Below, one piece after another: positions 43,126 through 51,150 of a stretch of 53,082 nucleotides of DNA. The DNA is taken from contig JABMNI010000085.1 in the NCBI GenBank assembly GCA_013204605.1, forward strand, positions 1-53,082, read 5' to 3'. Every line of letters starts with the position of its first letter. Positions within the stretch are counted from its first letter, which is position 1. Source of the stretch: Ignavibacteria bacterium (GTDB lineage: Bacteria > Bacteroidota > Ignavibacteria > Kapaibacteriales > Kapaibacteriaceae). A program made the translations under genes and the position numbers. The notes under the pieces are model-generated. The model made no database searches. It was not told the DNA's origin and worked only from the letters and a program-made list of their open reading frames with translations.

Positions 43126-44227
43126 TATTCACCCACCCGCCTATATCTAAAACTAGTTGCGCTGCTTCTTCGGCTGCACGGGGCTTTCCAAGTTTTTTCA
43201 TGGCAACACTCATTTGTTCAATTTTATGTTCATTGCCCAATATATCTAACACCACACTTTTCATCTGCTTAATGATTTCGTTGTCGGCCACCATCACCGC
43301 CCCACCAGTCTCTTGCGCATGCATGGCATTATGATACTGTTCGTTCGTAGCAGAATTGGGCATGGGCACCAAAATTGCCGCCTTACCCAACAAACCTAAT
43401 TCAGCTACAGTGGTTGCACCACTCCTGCACAACACCAAATCACACGCGGCGTAGGCCACACCCATATTCTCTATGAATCTAACACACTTCACACCCTCCG
43501 GTAAGGGGCTTTGTGGTTCATACTTTTTTCCCGTCTGCCAAAGAACTTGAATGTTGGAATTTGAATGAATAAAATTTTCAACTGCCGTGTTAATTGTTTT
43601 TGCGCCCAGGCTGCCGCCAAATACGAAGAGTGTTTTTGCATCTTCTTTCAGACCTAGTATTTTCCTGGCCTCACGTTGATCTAAACCACCTATTACTTCT
43701 TTTCTAATTGGATTGCCCAAAACCACCAAACGTTTTTGCAACGATTTTGGGAAATATTTTTTTCCTTCTTCAAATGCAAGCACTACGGCCGATGCTTTTG
43801 ATGCAAGTTTCCGATTTGATTTTCCGGGATTCACGTTCGACTCTAACACCACGAGTGGCACTCCGCTCAGCCATGCTGCCAAACCAACGGGAAAAGAAAT
43901 ATAGGCTCCGGTGCACATCACAACTTGGGACTTATTCCGCTTGATGGTAACGTAGGCTTTTACAACGCTAAAGAGCACTCTAAAAGGAAGTAGCAATGTG
44001 TCGACGCTGAATATTCTACTCAGCCCCTTAATTCTCATCCCCACAAAACGGTACCCCATAGCCGGAATCAATTCCGATTCCATTCGGTTGGTACTGCCCA
44101 TAAACGTGACGTTAATGTTCTGTTGAGTGAGTACTTCCAGCTGCTCAACTACGGCCACGGCTGGAAAGATGTGTCCACCTGTACCACCCGCTGCCACTAC
44201 TACACTGAATAGTTTTTTATTACCCAT
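43115..44227 (-). CDS. murG: UDP-GlcNAc:undecaprenyl-PP-MurNAc-pentapeptide GlcNAc transferase
   Basis: MurG adds GlcNAc to lipid I to give lipid II at the inner face of the membrane. The 370-residue protein has the N-terminal motif AAGGTGGHIFPAVAVVEQL, GTGAYISFPVGLAA-like CTGAYISFPVGLAA, HE-like VLESNVNPGKSNR, FGGSLGAKTIN, and the UDP-GlcNAc block RSGATTVAELGLLGKAAILVPMPNS with ATNEQYHNA. Length is normal. It is not in a dcw cluster here but begins an operon with two small envelope genes. A copy of the long form of the dispersed motif (43503) lies within it. Confidence 0.96.
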   Translation of the reverse strand: MGNKKLFSVVVAAGGTGGHIFPAVAVVEQLEVLTQQNINVTFMGSTNRMESELIPAMGYRFVGMRIKGLSRIFSVDTLLLPFRVLFSVVKAYVTIKRNKSQVVMCTGAYISFPVGLAAWLSGVPLVVLESNVNPGKSNRKLASKASAVVLAFEEGKKYFPKSLQKRLVVLGNPIRKEVIGGLDQREARKILGLKEDAKTLFVFGGSLGAKTINTAVENFIHSNSNIQVLWQTGKKYEPQSPLPEGVKCVRFIENMGVAYAACDLVLCRSGATTVAELGLLGKAAILVPMPNSATNEQYHNAMHAQETGGAVMVADNEIIKQMKSVVLDILGNEHKIEQMSVAMKKLGKPRAAEEAAQLVLDIGGWVNNGN

Positions 44228-44310
44228 AAATTGAAATTTCTGTACCCTGGAAAACGTTAGACGCTACAAATTAAGTTTGTTAGGGCTATTTTTATGTTCT
44301 CCGATCACTA

Positions 44311-45084
44311 ATGCCAACCAAAATGTTCAAAATTCTTGCTCTTCCTTTGTGTATTCTCTGTTTCACTTCAACGCCACTGTTTGCCCAAGCACCAAACATC
44401 CAGATGCATGTACAACAGATTGCAAAGGGATGGACAACAGATGCGAAGAAGGCACTTCCGGATTTATTGATTGATTATCCAAATGATCCGGCGGTGATGT
44501 TTTTACACGCTTCGCTAGTTGAAGATACAAAGCGCGCCATGCCGTTGTTGGAACGAATTGTAACCGTGTTTCCTAAAAGTGAATGGGCCGATGATGCTTT
44601 GGTGCGCATAATCATGTATCAATGTGTAAACAAAGAGGTTGAAAAGGCTCGCAAGTCATTCTCGGAATTACGCGAAGTATATCCACAAAGCGATTTATTG
44701 CCTGTTACCTACGATGTGTTAAGAATGAGCGTTGGCGCACCGCCGCCGACAGCTCAGGTAGAATCTGCAAAGAAAACCAGTACAGCGTCCGTGGCTGCGC
44801 CTTCAGCAACCGTGGCAACTACTACAACCACACAGCCCCCTACCACCGCAGTAAAAGTGTACTCTTTACAAACTCGGTCAACATTCGATAAGAAAGAGGC
44901 TGCATCGGTGGTTGAGCTTTTTAAGAAGAAGCGAATGCGAGTTACTACAAACGAGATGAAAGTGAAGGGGAAAACTCAGTACGAAGTTCTTGTTGGGGAG
45001 TATCCTAATGAAGTGGAGGCTGCTAAGGACCTCGATGTTGTGCGAAAGGTATGCAAATGCAAACCAACCGTTGTTGCCCGTTAA
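44311..45084 (+). CDS. Exported TPR-like/SPOR-domain protein
   Basis: A 257-residue exported protein: signal peptide ending LFAQ, a helical TPR-like region (about 30-145, NDPAVMFLHASLVEDTKRAMP), a Thr/Pro/Ala linker, and a SPOR domain at about 183-257 (VKVYSLQTRSTFDKKEAASVV; YEVLVGEYPNEVEAAKDLDVV). SPOR domains bind denuded peptidoglycan at division septa. It precedes the barrel gene at 45097 by 12 bases. A second Met (residue 5) is an equally good start. Confidence 0.85.
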   Translation: MPTKMFKILALPLCILCFTSTPLFAQAPNIQMHVQQIAKGWTTDAKKALPDLLIDYPNDPAVMFLHASLVEDTKRAMPLLERIVTVFPKSEWADDALVRIIMYQCVNKEVEKARKSFSELREVYPQSDLLPVTYDVLRMSVGAPPPTAQVESAKKTSTASVAAPSATVATTTTTQPPTTAVKVYSLQTRSTFDKKEAASVVELFKKKRMRVTTNEMKVKGKTQYEVLVGEYPNEVEAAKDLDVVRKVCKCKPTVVAR

Positions 45085-45096
45085 CCTAAGCTACCT

Positions 45097-46767
45097 ATGA
45101 ACAATTTTCTTTTCGTCATAGTAACGCTGATTACATCGTCCGCTGTTACTTCTAATCTTTTCGCGCAGAATGCCGACGTGAATGCCGAGCGTGTTTCGTT
45201 CGATTACCAGATGCTTAGGGCAATTAGTGGGAAGAGTTCCGTAGGTAGTGTTTCGGTGTGGCCGCAGTCTGTGTACACTATCAAAGATCAGAGCACCGAT
45301 ACATCGAGTGCTTTTTCGAAATACGTTTCAGATTACTACGCTCCAATAATGTTGGACAATAATTCATCCACACCAATTACCATGGCCGAAAATTCCTTTG
45401 GAAGATTTCGGGGTCTAGTGTATTCCGATAGCGGTGTGAGGCTTCAAGGCGATGCATCGTTAATGGCACGTGCCGGCTACTACAATACCACTACAGTTGC
45501 AGACCCGTTTGTTTTATTCCGTCCAGCCGTACGTTTTATGGGCTCACTCAACAGCAATCTTGGTTTCTTTCTCGATCTATCAAACGGGATGCGCATTAAG
45601 GGGAACCCGCGGTATATAGCGCTAACAGATCCAACGTTGGCTAGAACACTGAAATTTAATACTGAAGACAGTTCATTTTTCGATAGGTACATCGGCTATG
45701 TGCAATATCAAAGTGAACATCTGCGCATCCGTTTTGGTAGAGAAGCCATGCAGTTTGGCTTTAGTCCAATCGACAATTTTGTTCACTCAATCGATGCCGC
45801 GTTGTTAGATGGATTGCTGATTGATGTACCGTACAAGTCTATTCGCTTTACCATGACGCATTCCGGCGCAAACGGAACTGATACCACCGGCGCTGCCGTT
45901 CCAACCAAATACATTGCAACGCATCGTTTGTCTGTAGATCCCACGCCATGGCTCTCCGTGTCTGTGAGCGACATGATAGTGTATTGGGGTAGGGGGCTTG
46001 ACCTGGCGTATTTAAACCCGCTCGCATTTTTTGTTTCGGCCGGATTAGCCACAGAAGAGCGGAGCAGGAACGACAATTCTTTCATAGGTTTCGATGCCGC
46101 CGTACGACCTATGAACGGAACCATGATTTACGGAAACCTGATTATCGACGACCTAAGTTACTCCACACTTTCAGACACATCGTATGTTGGGAACAACAAC
46201 AAGTTTGCCTGGCAATTAGGTGCATCGCAACTGCTTGGATCAACGCATGGTAATTCAAAACCAACATTGATAAGTGCAGAGTATGTGCGAATTGATCCTT
46301 ACACTTTCTCGCACCGCACGCAGGCGGCATCGTATACTTCTTTCAATGCACCAATCGGATACGACATGAATCCGAATAGCGATCGTCTTGCCGTGCAATT
46401 GAAAACATGGTTTACACCGCGAACATTTCTGCGAGCAGATTTCGACTATACGCGTCACGGCGAAAATATTCTAGGCACAAACGGGAAGATCTTAATGGGT
46501 GAAGACCCTCGCTATCCCGGTTCTGGATTACAAGCACCCATCGGCAACGTAGGTGGCGATGCCCTCCGTGGCGACGGCGACTTCCTACAAGGCAACCGCT
46601 TTCTGCGCGGCGTACTCAGCTACCAACGCAGAGTACGTATCTGGTTCTCCGCCGAGTGGCTACCCAACGTATTCACCGATCTCCGCATAGGGTACACACA
46701 CCGTAGCGGCGGCAACACGCCATCGGAATTCTTTTTTGGGGGACTGGAAGTACGGATCGGCTATTGA
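45097..46767 (+). CDS. Wzi-like outer-membrane beta-barrel protein
   Basis: A 556-residue beta-barrel protein: signal peptide ending NLFAQ, then repeated aromatic/amphipathic strands. The passage FLDLSNGMRIKGNPRYIALTDP and IRFGREAMQFGFSP together with VYWGRGLDLAYLNPLAFFV resembles the capsule-assembly Wzi family found in Bacteroidota. No capsule genes are nearby; function is inferred only. Cotranscribed with the SPOR protein. A dispersed-word copy encodes GRGLD (45991). Confidence 0.75.
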   Translation: MNNFLFVIVTLITSSAVTSNLFAQNADVNAERVSFDYQMLRAISGKSSVGSVSVWPQSVYTIKDQSTDTSSAFSKYVSDYYAPIMLDNNSSTPITMAENSFGRFRGLVYSDSGVRLQGDASLMARAGYYNTTTVADPFVLFRPAVRFMGSLNSNLGFFLDLSNGMRIKGNPRYIALTDPTLARTLKFNTEDSSFFDRYIGYVQYQSEHLRIRFGREAMQFGFSPIDNFVHSIDAALLDGLLIDVPYKSIRFTMTHSGANGTDTTGAAVPTKYIATHRLSVDPTPWLSVSVSDMIVYWGRGLDLAYLNPLAFFVSAGLATEERSRNDNSFIGFDAAVRPMNGTMIYGNLIIDDLSYSTLSDTSYVGNNNKFAWQLGASQLLGSTHGNSKPTLISAEYVRIDPYTFSHRTQAASYTSFNAPIGYDMNPNSDRLAVQLKTWFTPRTFLRADFDYTRHGENILGTNGKILMGEDPRYPGSGLQAPIGNVGGDALRGDGDFLQGNRFLRGVLSYQRRVRIWFSAEWLPNVFTDLRIGYTHRSGGNTPSEFFFGGLEVRIGY

Positions 46768-46815
46768 AGCCCAATGTGCAAATGTGTAAATATGAGAATG
46801 CCAATCTCTAATGCA
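46765..46815 (+). repeat. Dispersed repeat of about 50 bp, copy 1
   Basis: Begins at the stop codon of the barrel gene with GAAGCCCAATGTG and continues AATGTGTAAAT then GAGAATG and CAATCT. It is about 88% the same as 51058-51108, which lies after another gene 4.3 kb away. Intergenic mobile or relic element of unknown type. Confidence 0.7.
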
Positions 46816-46845
46816 TAATCTCTAATGCATAATCTCAAATGCATA
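46804..46845. repeat. 14-bp tandem repeat x3
   Basis: ATCTCTAATGCATA occurs twice exactly and once with a C/A difference, followed by a partial copy. Contains TAA in shifting frames. Confidence 0.9.
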
Positions 46846-46885
46846 ATCTCTCAATTTTGACCTACTGCCTACTTTGCCATCTACG

Positions 46886-46920
46886 CACTCGCAATTCGTA
46901 CTTCGTAATTTATAATTGAC
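46886..46920. repeat. Imperfect heptamer array at a stop codon
   Basis: On the minus strand CAATTAT AAATTAC GAAGTAC GAATTGC GAGTGCG spans the last codon and TAA stop of the Omp28-like gene (46910-46912). Five heptad units. Confidence 0.65.
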
Positions 46921-47758
46921 TCGAGATTACTTGAACAACTTCTTTTGTTGTTTCGTGTTGGTGGACGTAGATAATTATTTCGCAATTGCCAGGCACCCAG
47001 GTTGATCCAGCCGGGAAGGTGTAGGTGAAAGTTTTTTGTTTTTTTGTTCCGGCAGTTACTGCGGTTGTTGAGATTTGTTCGCCCCACGTGCCATTTAGCA
47101 TCGATGCTCTCATTACGTGATCGAACTCATAGGCTTTAATATGCGAAGGGTTCTTACGGTAGTCTGTTTGGTCTGATATTATGTGGCTTTCGGTTAACAG
47201 ACCAACTAGGTGATAATCCGCTGTTCCGTCTGTTAAATAATCAATATCGACGCTTACGCTAAGAGTTTTTGTTGTGGAATCCCACGTGTGGGTTTCGCTG
47301 AGTCCGAGCTTGGGTGTGGCGGTTAGTAGTTCGGCCGACACCTCAGCCCATTGGTCCTTGCCAAGAATAATCTTGCCGTTCTTAGCCACTCTGTTTATAA
47401 ATCCATTCGGATTTCCTGCTCTGCCCACACGAAACGTATTGTCTAAATCTGTACCCGCTGCTGTATTAAAATCCATCGGATAGTCCGGCAGTGACACTTT
47501 TGCAAAAGGTCCGGCATGCACGGCAACAACAATCACTCTGCTCTTGCCATAGGTGGTTTGAATCTGGTGCGCTAACTCGGCAGCTTCCGGACAGTTTCCG
47601 CAGGTGTGCCCTGTGTAGTCTTCAAGTAAAACGTTCTGCTGCACTTTTTTTGTGGTGTCAATCGGAACATCGATTGATTGAACCGGATTGTCAATAACAT
47701 CGCAAGCAGAAGCAATGAACAAAATTGCGGCTGCGAAAAATAATAATGTGAGTTTCAT
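46910..47758 (-). CDS. Omp28-related lipoprotein with thioredoxin-like motif
   Basis: A 282-residue lipoprotein: signal peptide and lipobox (IASAC, Cys19), followed by a thioredoxin-like domain (VLLEDYTGHTCGNCPEAAELA with CxxC, then RVIVVAVHAGPF). The C-terminal beta-sandwich continues YHLVGLLTESHIISDQTDY. Omp28-related proteins are outer-membrane lipoproteins whose partner may be reduced or oxidised through the Cys pair. It is the last gene of a TlpA / barrel / Omp28 operon, a conserved set in the phylum. Confidence 0.9.
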   Translation of the reverse strand: MKLTLLFFAAAILFIASACDVIDNPVQSIDVPIDTTKKVQQNVLLEDYTGHTCGNCPEAAELAHQIQTTYGKSRVIVVAVHAGPFAKVSLPDYPMDFNTAAGTDLDNTFRVGRAGNPNGFINRVAKNGKIILGKDQWAEVSAELLTATPKLGLSETHTWDSTTKTLSVSVDIDYLTDGTADYHLVGLLTESHIISDQTDYRKNPSHIKAYEFDHVMRASMLNGTWGEQISTTAVTAGTKKQKTFTYTFPAGSTWVPGNCEIIIYVHQHETTKEVVQVISSQL

Positions 47759-47887
47759 TTTAAATATCCAGATTTATCTTTTTACAACTGCGGTGTTTGC
47801 AACTTGATGAACAATGTGAAATGTACTGACATCTACGTACGCTTGCTGAATTGGTGATTTCCCGACTGACTTAACTAATCAAACCGT

Positions 47888-47922
47888 GTTATTTGTTAAC
47901 TGCTAATTGTTAATTCATAATT
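47888..47922. repeat. Imperfect heptamer array beside a stop codon
   Basis: On the minus strand AATTATG AATTAAC AATTAGC AGTTAAC AAATAAC begins two bases after the TAA stop at 47925-47927. Five heptad units with consensus AATTANC and stops in all frames. Confidence 0.75.
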
Positions 47923-47924
47923 GA

Positions 47925-49649
47925 TTAAAACGTATAGGTCGTGTTAAGTGTGAAGCCGTTCGAAGCCGGCACGGGACGACATATTCCGCCAACACAAAGT
48001 ATTCCGCCACGAACTCGCCCATAGCCCCCTTGCAACCTAAGAGCTCCAGTTGTGAAGGCCACTGTTGCATTCGGGTAGTGAACTTGTAGTTCTTCGCTGG
48101 CGTTCCCGTAATTGTATTCATCGAATAACGTGAAAAACCAGCTTGGAGAAATTGAGTACTCCGCTAGGATCATTGCCCAGTCACCGTTCTGCAAAGCAAG
48201 TACAGCTCCTGGCTGATGGCTTACCGCCATATACTGAAACTCTGTGCGCAATGCCTGGCCCCTGGCTGTTGAAAACCATAATTCTAGGACGGCAAAGTTT
48301 GCTGTGACAACACCGTACTTGGTTTCATCCGGCGAAGCTCTGCGTTCTATAATGTCTTGGTCATACTGCAGGTTGATGTATGATGCTGTTACCTTGAAAT
48401 TGCGTCCGAACTTTCGAATAACTTCGGCATTAATATCACGATAATAAATTCGGTTCGACCACATGAATTTCGCATCGTAATGGTACTGATCGGTGTGGGT
48501 AGTATCTAGTGCATGAATCATGGAAGCGTTTATTGAGACCGTGGTTTCATCCGATCCTAGAAAACCTCCCTTAGGAATTGTAAAGGTCATATCGCCCTGC
48601 AAACCAAATTCGCCTGTGGGTTGCGTAGCGTACGGATACAACGTAATCAAACGCCATGTGTGTTGCTTAGTAAGTGCGGGCAAATAATTTACCTGTTGCA
48701 CAAAGCCCGTTGCCGTTCTATCACTTCTAAAATCCATGTTGTCGATTCGTTTTCCCGAAACGTTCAAACCAAATCCATTCGTGGCGTATGACATGTTTAC
48801 ATACAACGCGTTTCCGGTGTTATAAGAAAGCAGATTGGCTGCACCGGGATCGTTAATTTTATATGCGTACTCGAGGTCCATCATAAAATCGCTGTACCCC
48901 AAACCGGCTCTTGCACTCCACGCCATTACATTTTGCGGTAGGTTGAGAAATGGATTTTTATCCTCTTGAAATCGGCTAACTGCACTGATGCCAATCGAGC
49001 CTCGCATGTCATTGGGGAGTATTCCGCCGGCAAGCTCCGTAAGATCAATTGAAACATCACCACCACGCATAATGCCCGCACTTACGTCGAAAAACGCGCG
49101 TTGCTTACCTAACAATGCCGTTACTTTCATCCCCGCCGTTGGCGTGAATTTCATTCGCAAACCATCAATGGAATTGTCAAAACCAAGGTTGCGTTCCTCG
49201 TAAGTACGCAACACCATTCCACTACCAAACTGCTCGTAAAAATTACCGGCAGTTATTTCAAAAATGTCATCGGTGTACGTAGCAAATCTGAACGGAATTC
49301 CAATACCCGTTCCCGCACCCGACGTACCATAACGCGGGTCGATACCCAACAACGGATTTTGATACGATTCGTACCGCAAACCGGCCGTGAATTTTCCACG
49401 TACAAAACGCAGGTTCACAAAGGTGTTAGACAGTACTCGCTCTGGTACCTCTGGCGCGCCAATTAGACTGTCCTTGGTGTAGGTTTGAATATCCGACTGC
49501 AACGAGCCCGAAATAGTTCCCACATCCTGAATGTCGTAGCCCTGACTTTTCATGGTGAAGGGGGCTATACAGAGCACACATACAATAGTGATTGTGCGAG
49601 TGAAATTCTTTGCGTGAGACTTGTTCGCTGAGTGACTAGATTTCTTCAT
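47925..49649 (-). CDS. DUF6029-like outer-membrane beta-barrel protein
   Basis: A 574-residue beta-barrel with signal peptide (about 1-35, IAPFTMKSQG) and repeated strands: GKFTAGLRYESYQNPLLGID, FEITAGNFYEQFGSGMVLRTYEERNLGFDNSIDG (in part), and a terminal VPASNGFTLNTTYTF ending in Phe. This resembles DUF6029 proteins that accompany TlpA and Omp28-like proteins in Bacteroidota. It starts directly after the TlpA stop (no gap), so coexpression is certain. I infer an outer-membrane pore or scaffold for the redox module. Confidence 0.75.
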   Translation of the reverse strand: MKKSSHSANKSHAKNFTRTITIVCVLCIAPFTMKSQGYDIQDVGTISGSLQSDIQTYTKDSLIGAPEVPERVLSNTFVNLRFVRGKFTAGLRYESYQNPLLGIDPRYGTSGAGTGIGIPFRFATYTDDIFEITAGNFYEQFGSGMVLRTYEERNLGFDNSIDGLRMKFTPTAGMKVTALLGKQRAFFDVSAGIMRGGDVSIDLTELAGGILPNDMRGSIGISAVSRFQEDKNPFLNLPQNVMAWSARAGLGYSDFMMDLEYAYKINDPGAANLLSYNTGNALYVNMSYATNGFGLNVSGKRIDNMDFRSDRTATGFVQQVNYLPALTKQHTWRLITLYPYATQPTGEFGLQGDMTFTIPKGGFLGSDETTVSINASMIHALDTTHTDQYHYDAKFMWSNRIYYRDINAEVIRKFGRNFKVTASYINLQYDQDIIERRASPDETKYGVVTANFAVLELWFSTARGQALRTEFQYMAVSHQPGAVLALQNGDWAMILAEYSISPSWFFTLFDEYNYGNASEELQVHYPNATVAFTTGALRLQGGYGRVRGGILCVGGICRPVPASNGFTLNTTYTF

Positions 49650-50159
49650 TTAGCCCTCTTTGCCAACGAGTTTCCGAAGCTCAGCCTCTACGTCTTCTTC
49701 GTCGCCCGGGGCAAATGCACTATGCGTCCACACTACCTTGCCGTTCATTATTATAAACGTATGGGGCACATTATTCACATTCATTGCTCTTTTAAATTCT
49801 TGATTCATGTCTAGCAGCACTGGGAACTTCCAGTTTCGCCCCTTTGCAAAACCAGGCACCTTAAGCGCGTTTCGACTGTCGTCGATGGAAATTGCGTAAA
49901 TGTTCACGCCAAGCTCTTTTACCCAGTCTTCGTAGAGTCCGTGGTACGTTTGCAGCTCCTGCAGGCAGGGTTTACACCACGTTGCCCAAAAACTGAGTAC
50001 GACCGGCTTGCCGTCCCTACCTAAATCAGCCGTATTTATTAGGTTGCCGTTGATGTCCTTGATTTTTACTGATGGCAACGAGGCTTGCGTACTGTCTTGC
50101 GCGCTGGACTGAGCCAGGCAGAAAACAAACACCATGATGGCCGTAATGTATAGTCGCAT
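49650..50159 (-). CDS. TlpA-family thiol-disulfide oxidoreductase
   Basis: A 169-residue periplasmic thioredoxin-like protein with signal peptide (1-20) and the active site FWATWCKPCLQEL. The TlpA-type insert and the cis-Pro loop (NVNNVPHTFII) are present. It would reduce or isomerise thiols in the periplasm. It is the first gene of the operon with the DUF6029-like barrel and the Omp28-like lipoprotein, whose own CxxC could be its target. Confidence 0.92.
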   Translation of the reverse strand: MRLYITAIMVFVFCLAQSSAQDSTQASLPSVKIKDINGNLINTADLGRDGKPVVLSFWATWCKPCLQELQTYHGLYEDWVKELGVNIYAISIDDSRNALKVPGFAKGRNWKFPVLLDMNQEFKRAMNVNNVPHTFIIMNGKVVWTHSAFAPGDEEDVEAELRKLVGKEG

Positions 50160-50272
50160 GTAATCTCTATAAATGTAACTGAATACTGTCTGTAAGCTCT
50201 TTGCGGGTGTTGCTCATGGATTCTACAATCCGTAGTTTAACGATTCCCTCGAAAAACACCGAAAGCAAATCT

Positions 50273-50983
50273 ATGAAAATCAAAAGTCTTGTATTGTTCC
50301 TTACACTTATTAGTACTGCCTGTATTTTGAAAGCACAGTCATACAATATCATTTGGGACCAGGAATTGCCAATACGCGGTACTTCGTCAGAGAGTGTTAT
50401 AAAACGCACAGGCAAGCTTTTGAACCCAGGTTTTACCGATAAAGTGATGTACTTCCGTTACGATCTAAGCAAGGCGATTTCTGGACACGATGGAGCATTT
50501 TGCTTTGGAGCTAATTGCTTTTACCTTTTTGAAGGGGTAGATGATCCTAAAGAGCGCCCAGGGCAGAATTTATCGGGATTCGGAAGTTTAGACCTCCTAA
50601 CTGATATAGTACCAAACGGGCTAAAAGGTACAACTTCCATTTCGTTTACTTTGTTCGATGGTAATAACGAGGCCGATAGTCTACCGTTCTCTATTACATG
50701 GATTGTGGATGACCTTTCATCTGTGCCTTCGGCTTTCGATGCAGGAATTACCTCCGGACCACTTCCGGCTTCGTCTGTTTTAACCGTTAATGGCGATGCC
50801 CTCAGCAATGTCCGTGGCTACAATTTGTACAGCGCCTCTGGTAACCTGGTGAGAACATTTATTACGGCGCCGTCTGCAGTTCAGCAATTTGACATAAGCG
50901 ATGTATCTGCCGGACGCTATTTCCTGCTACTTACTCAGCAAGATGGCAGCGTTACGCAACTTCCAGTAGTGATTGCCAAATAA
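50273..50983 (+). CDS. Secreted protein with T9SS sorting domain
   Basis: A 236-residue protein from ATG at 50273: signal peptide (MKIKSLVLFLTLISTACILKA), a beta-rich domain of about 120 residues not recognised (MYFRYDLSKAISGHDGAFCFGANCFYLFEG; two Cys), and a T9SS type A sorting domain (SNVRGYNLYSASGNLVRTF; SAGRYFLLLTQQDGS). The 24 codons from 50201 overlap the divergent TlpA promoter and are unlikely to be translated. A strong terminator follows. Confidence 0.8.
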   Translation: MKIKSLVLFLTLISTACILKAQSYNIIWDQELPIRGTSSESVIKRTGKLLNPGFTDKVMYFRYDLSKAISGHDGAFCFGANCFYLFEGVDDPKERPGQNLSGFGSLDLLTDIVPNGLKGTTSISFTLFDGNNEADSLPFSITWIVDDLSSVPSAFDAGITSGPLPASSVLTVNGDALSNVRGYNLYSASGNLVRTFITAPSAVQQFDISDVSAGRYFLLLTQQDGSVTQLPVVIAK

Positions 50984-51010
50984 ACTTCCTTTAAAACTTT
51001 CAAACCCACT

Positions 51011-51047
51011 GACGCTAAGCATACTTTTTGTTTAGCGTCATTTTTTT
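51011..51047 (+). terminator. Rho-independent terminator
   Basis: GACGCTAA (51011-51018) pairs with TTAGCGTC (51032-51039), loop of 13 bases, then A and seven T's. Confidence 0.92.
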
Positions 51048-51057
51048 GCCGGAGAGG

Positions 51058-51108
51058 GAAGCCCAATGTGAGAATGTGTAAATGTGAGAATGGCAATCTT
51101 CAAATGTA
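51058..51108 (+). repeat. Dispersed repeat of about 50 bp, copy 2
   Basis: GAAGCCCAATGTGAGAATG and onward, a near-copy of 46765-46815, placed between the terminator and the promoter of the DUF2723 gene. Confidence 0.7.
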
Positions 51109-51142
51109 TTTGCAGGGAAGGAAGTTTTTCTTAATAGCTTTG
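51109..51142 (+). promoter_or_regulatory. Bacteroidota-type promoter before DUF2723 gene
   Basis: TTTG (51109-51112), 22 bases, then TAGCTTTG (51135-51142), an exact TAnnTTTG. The ATG is eight bases after it, so the mRNA would be almost leaderless. The spacer is slightly long for the consensus. Confidence 0.5.
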
Positions 51143-51150
51143 CCACCATT

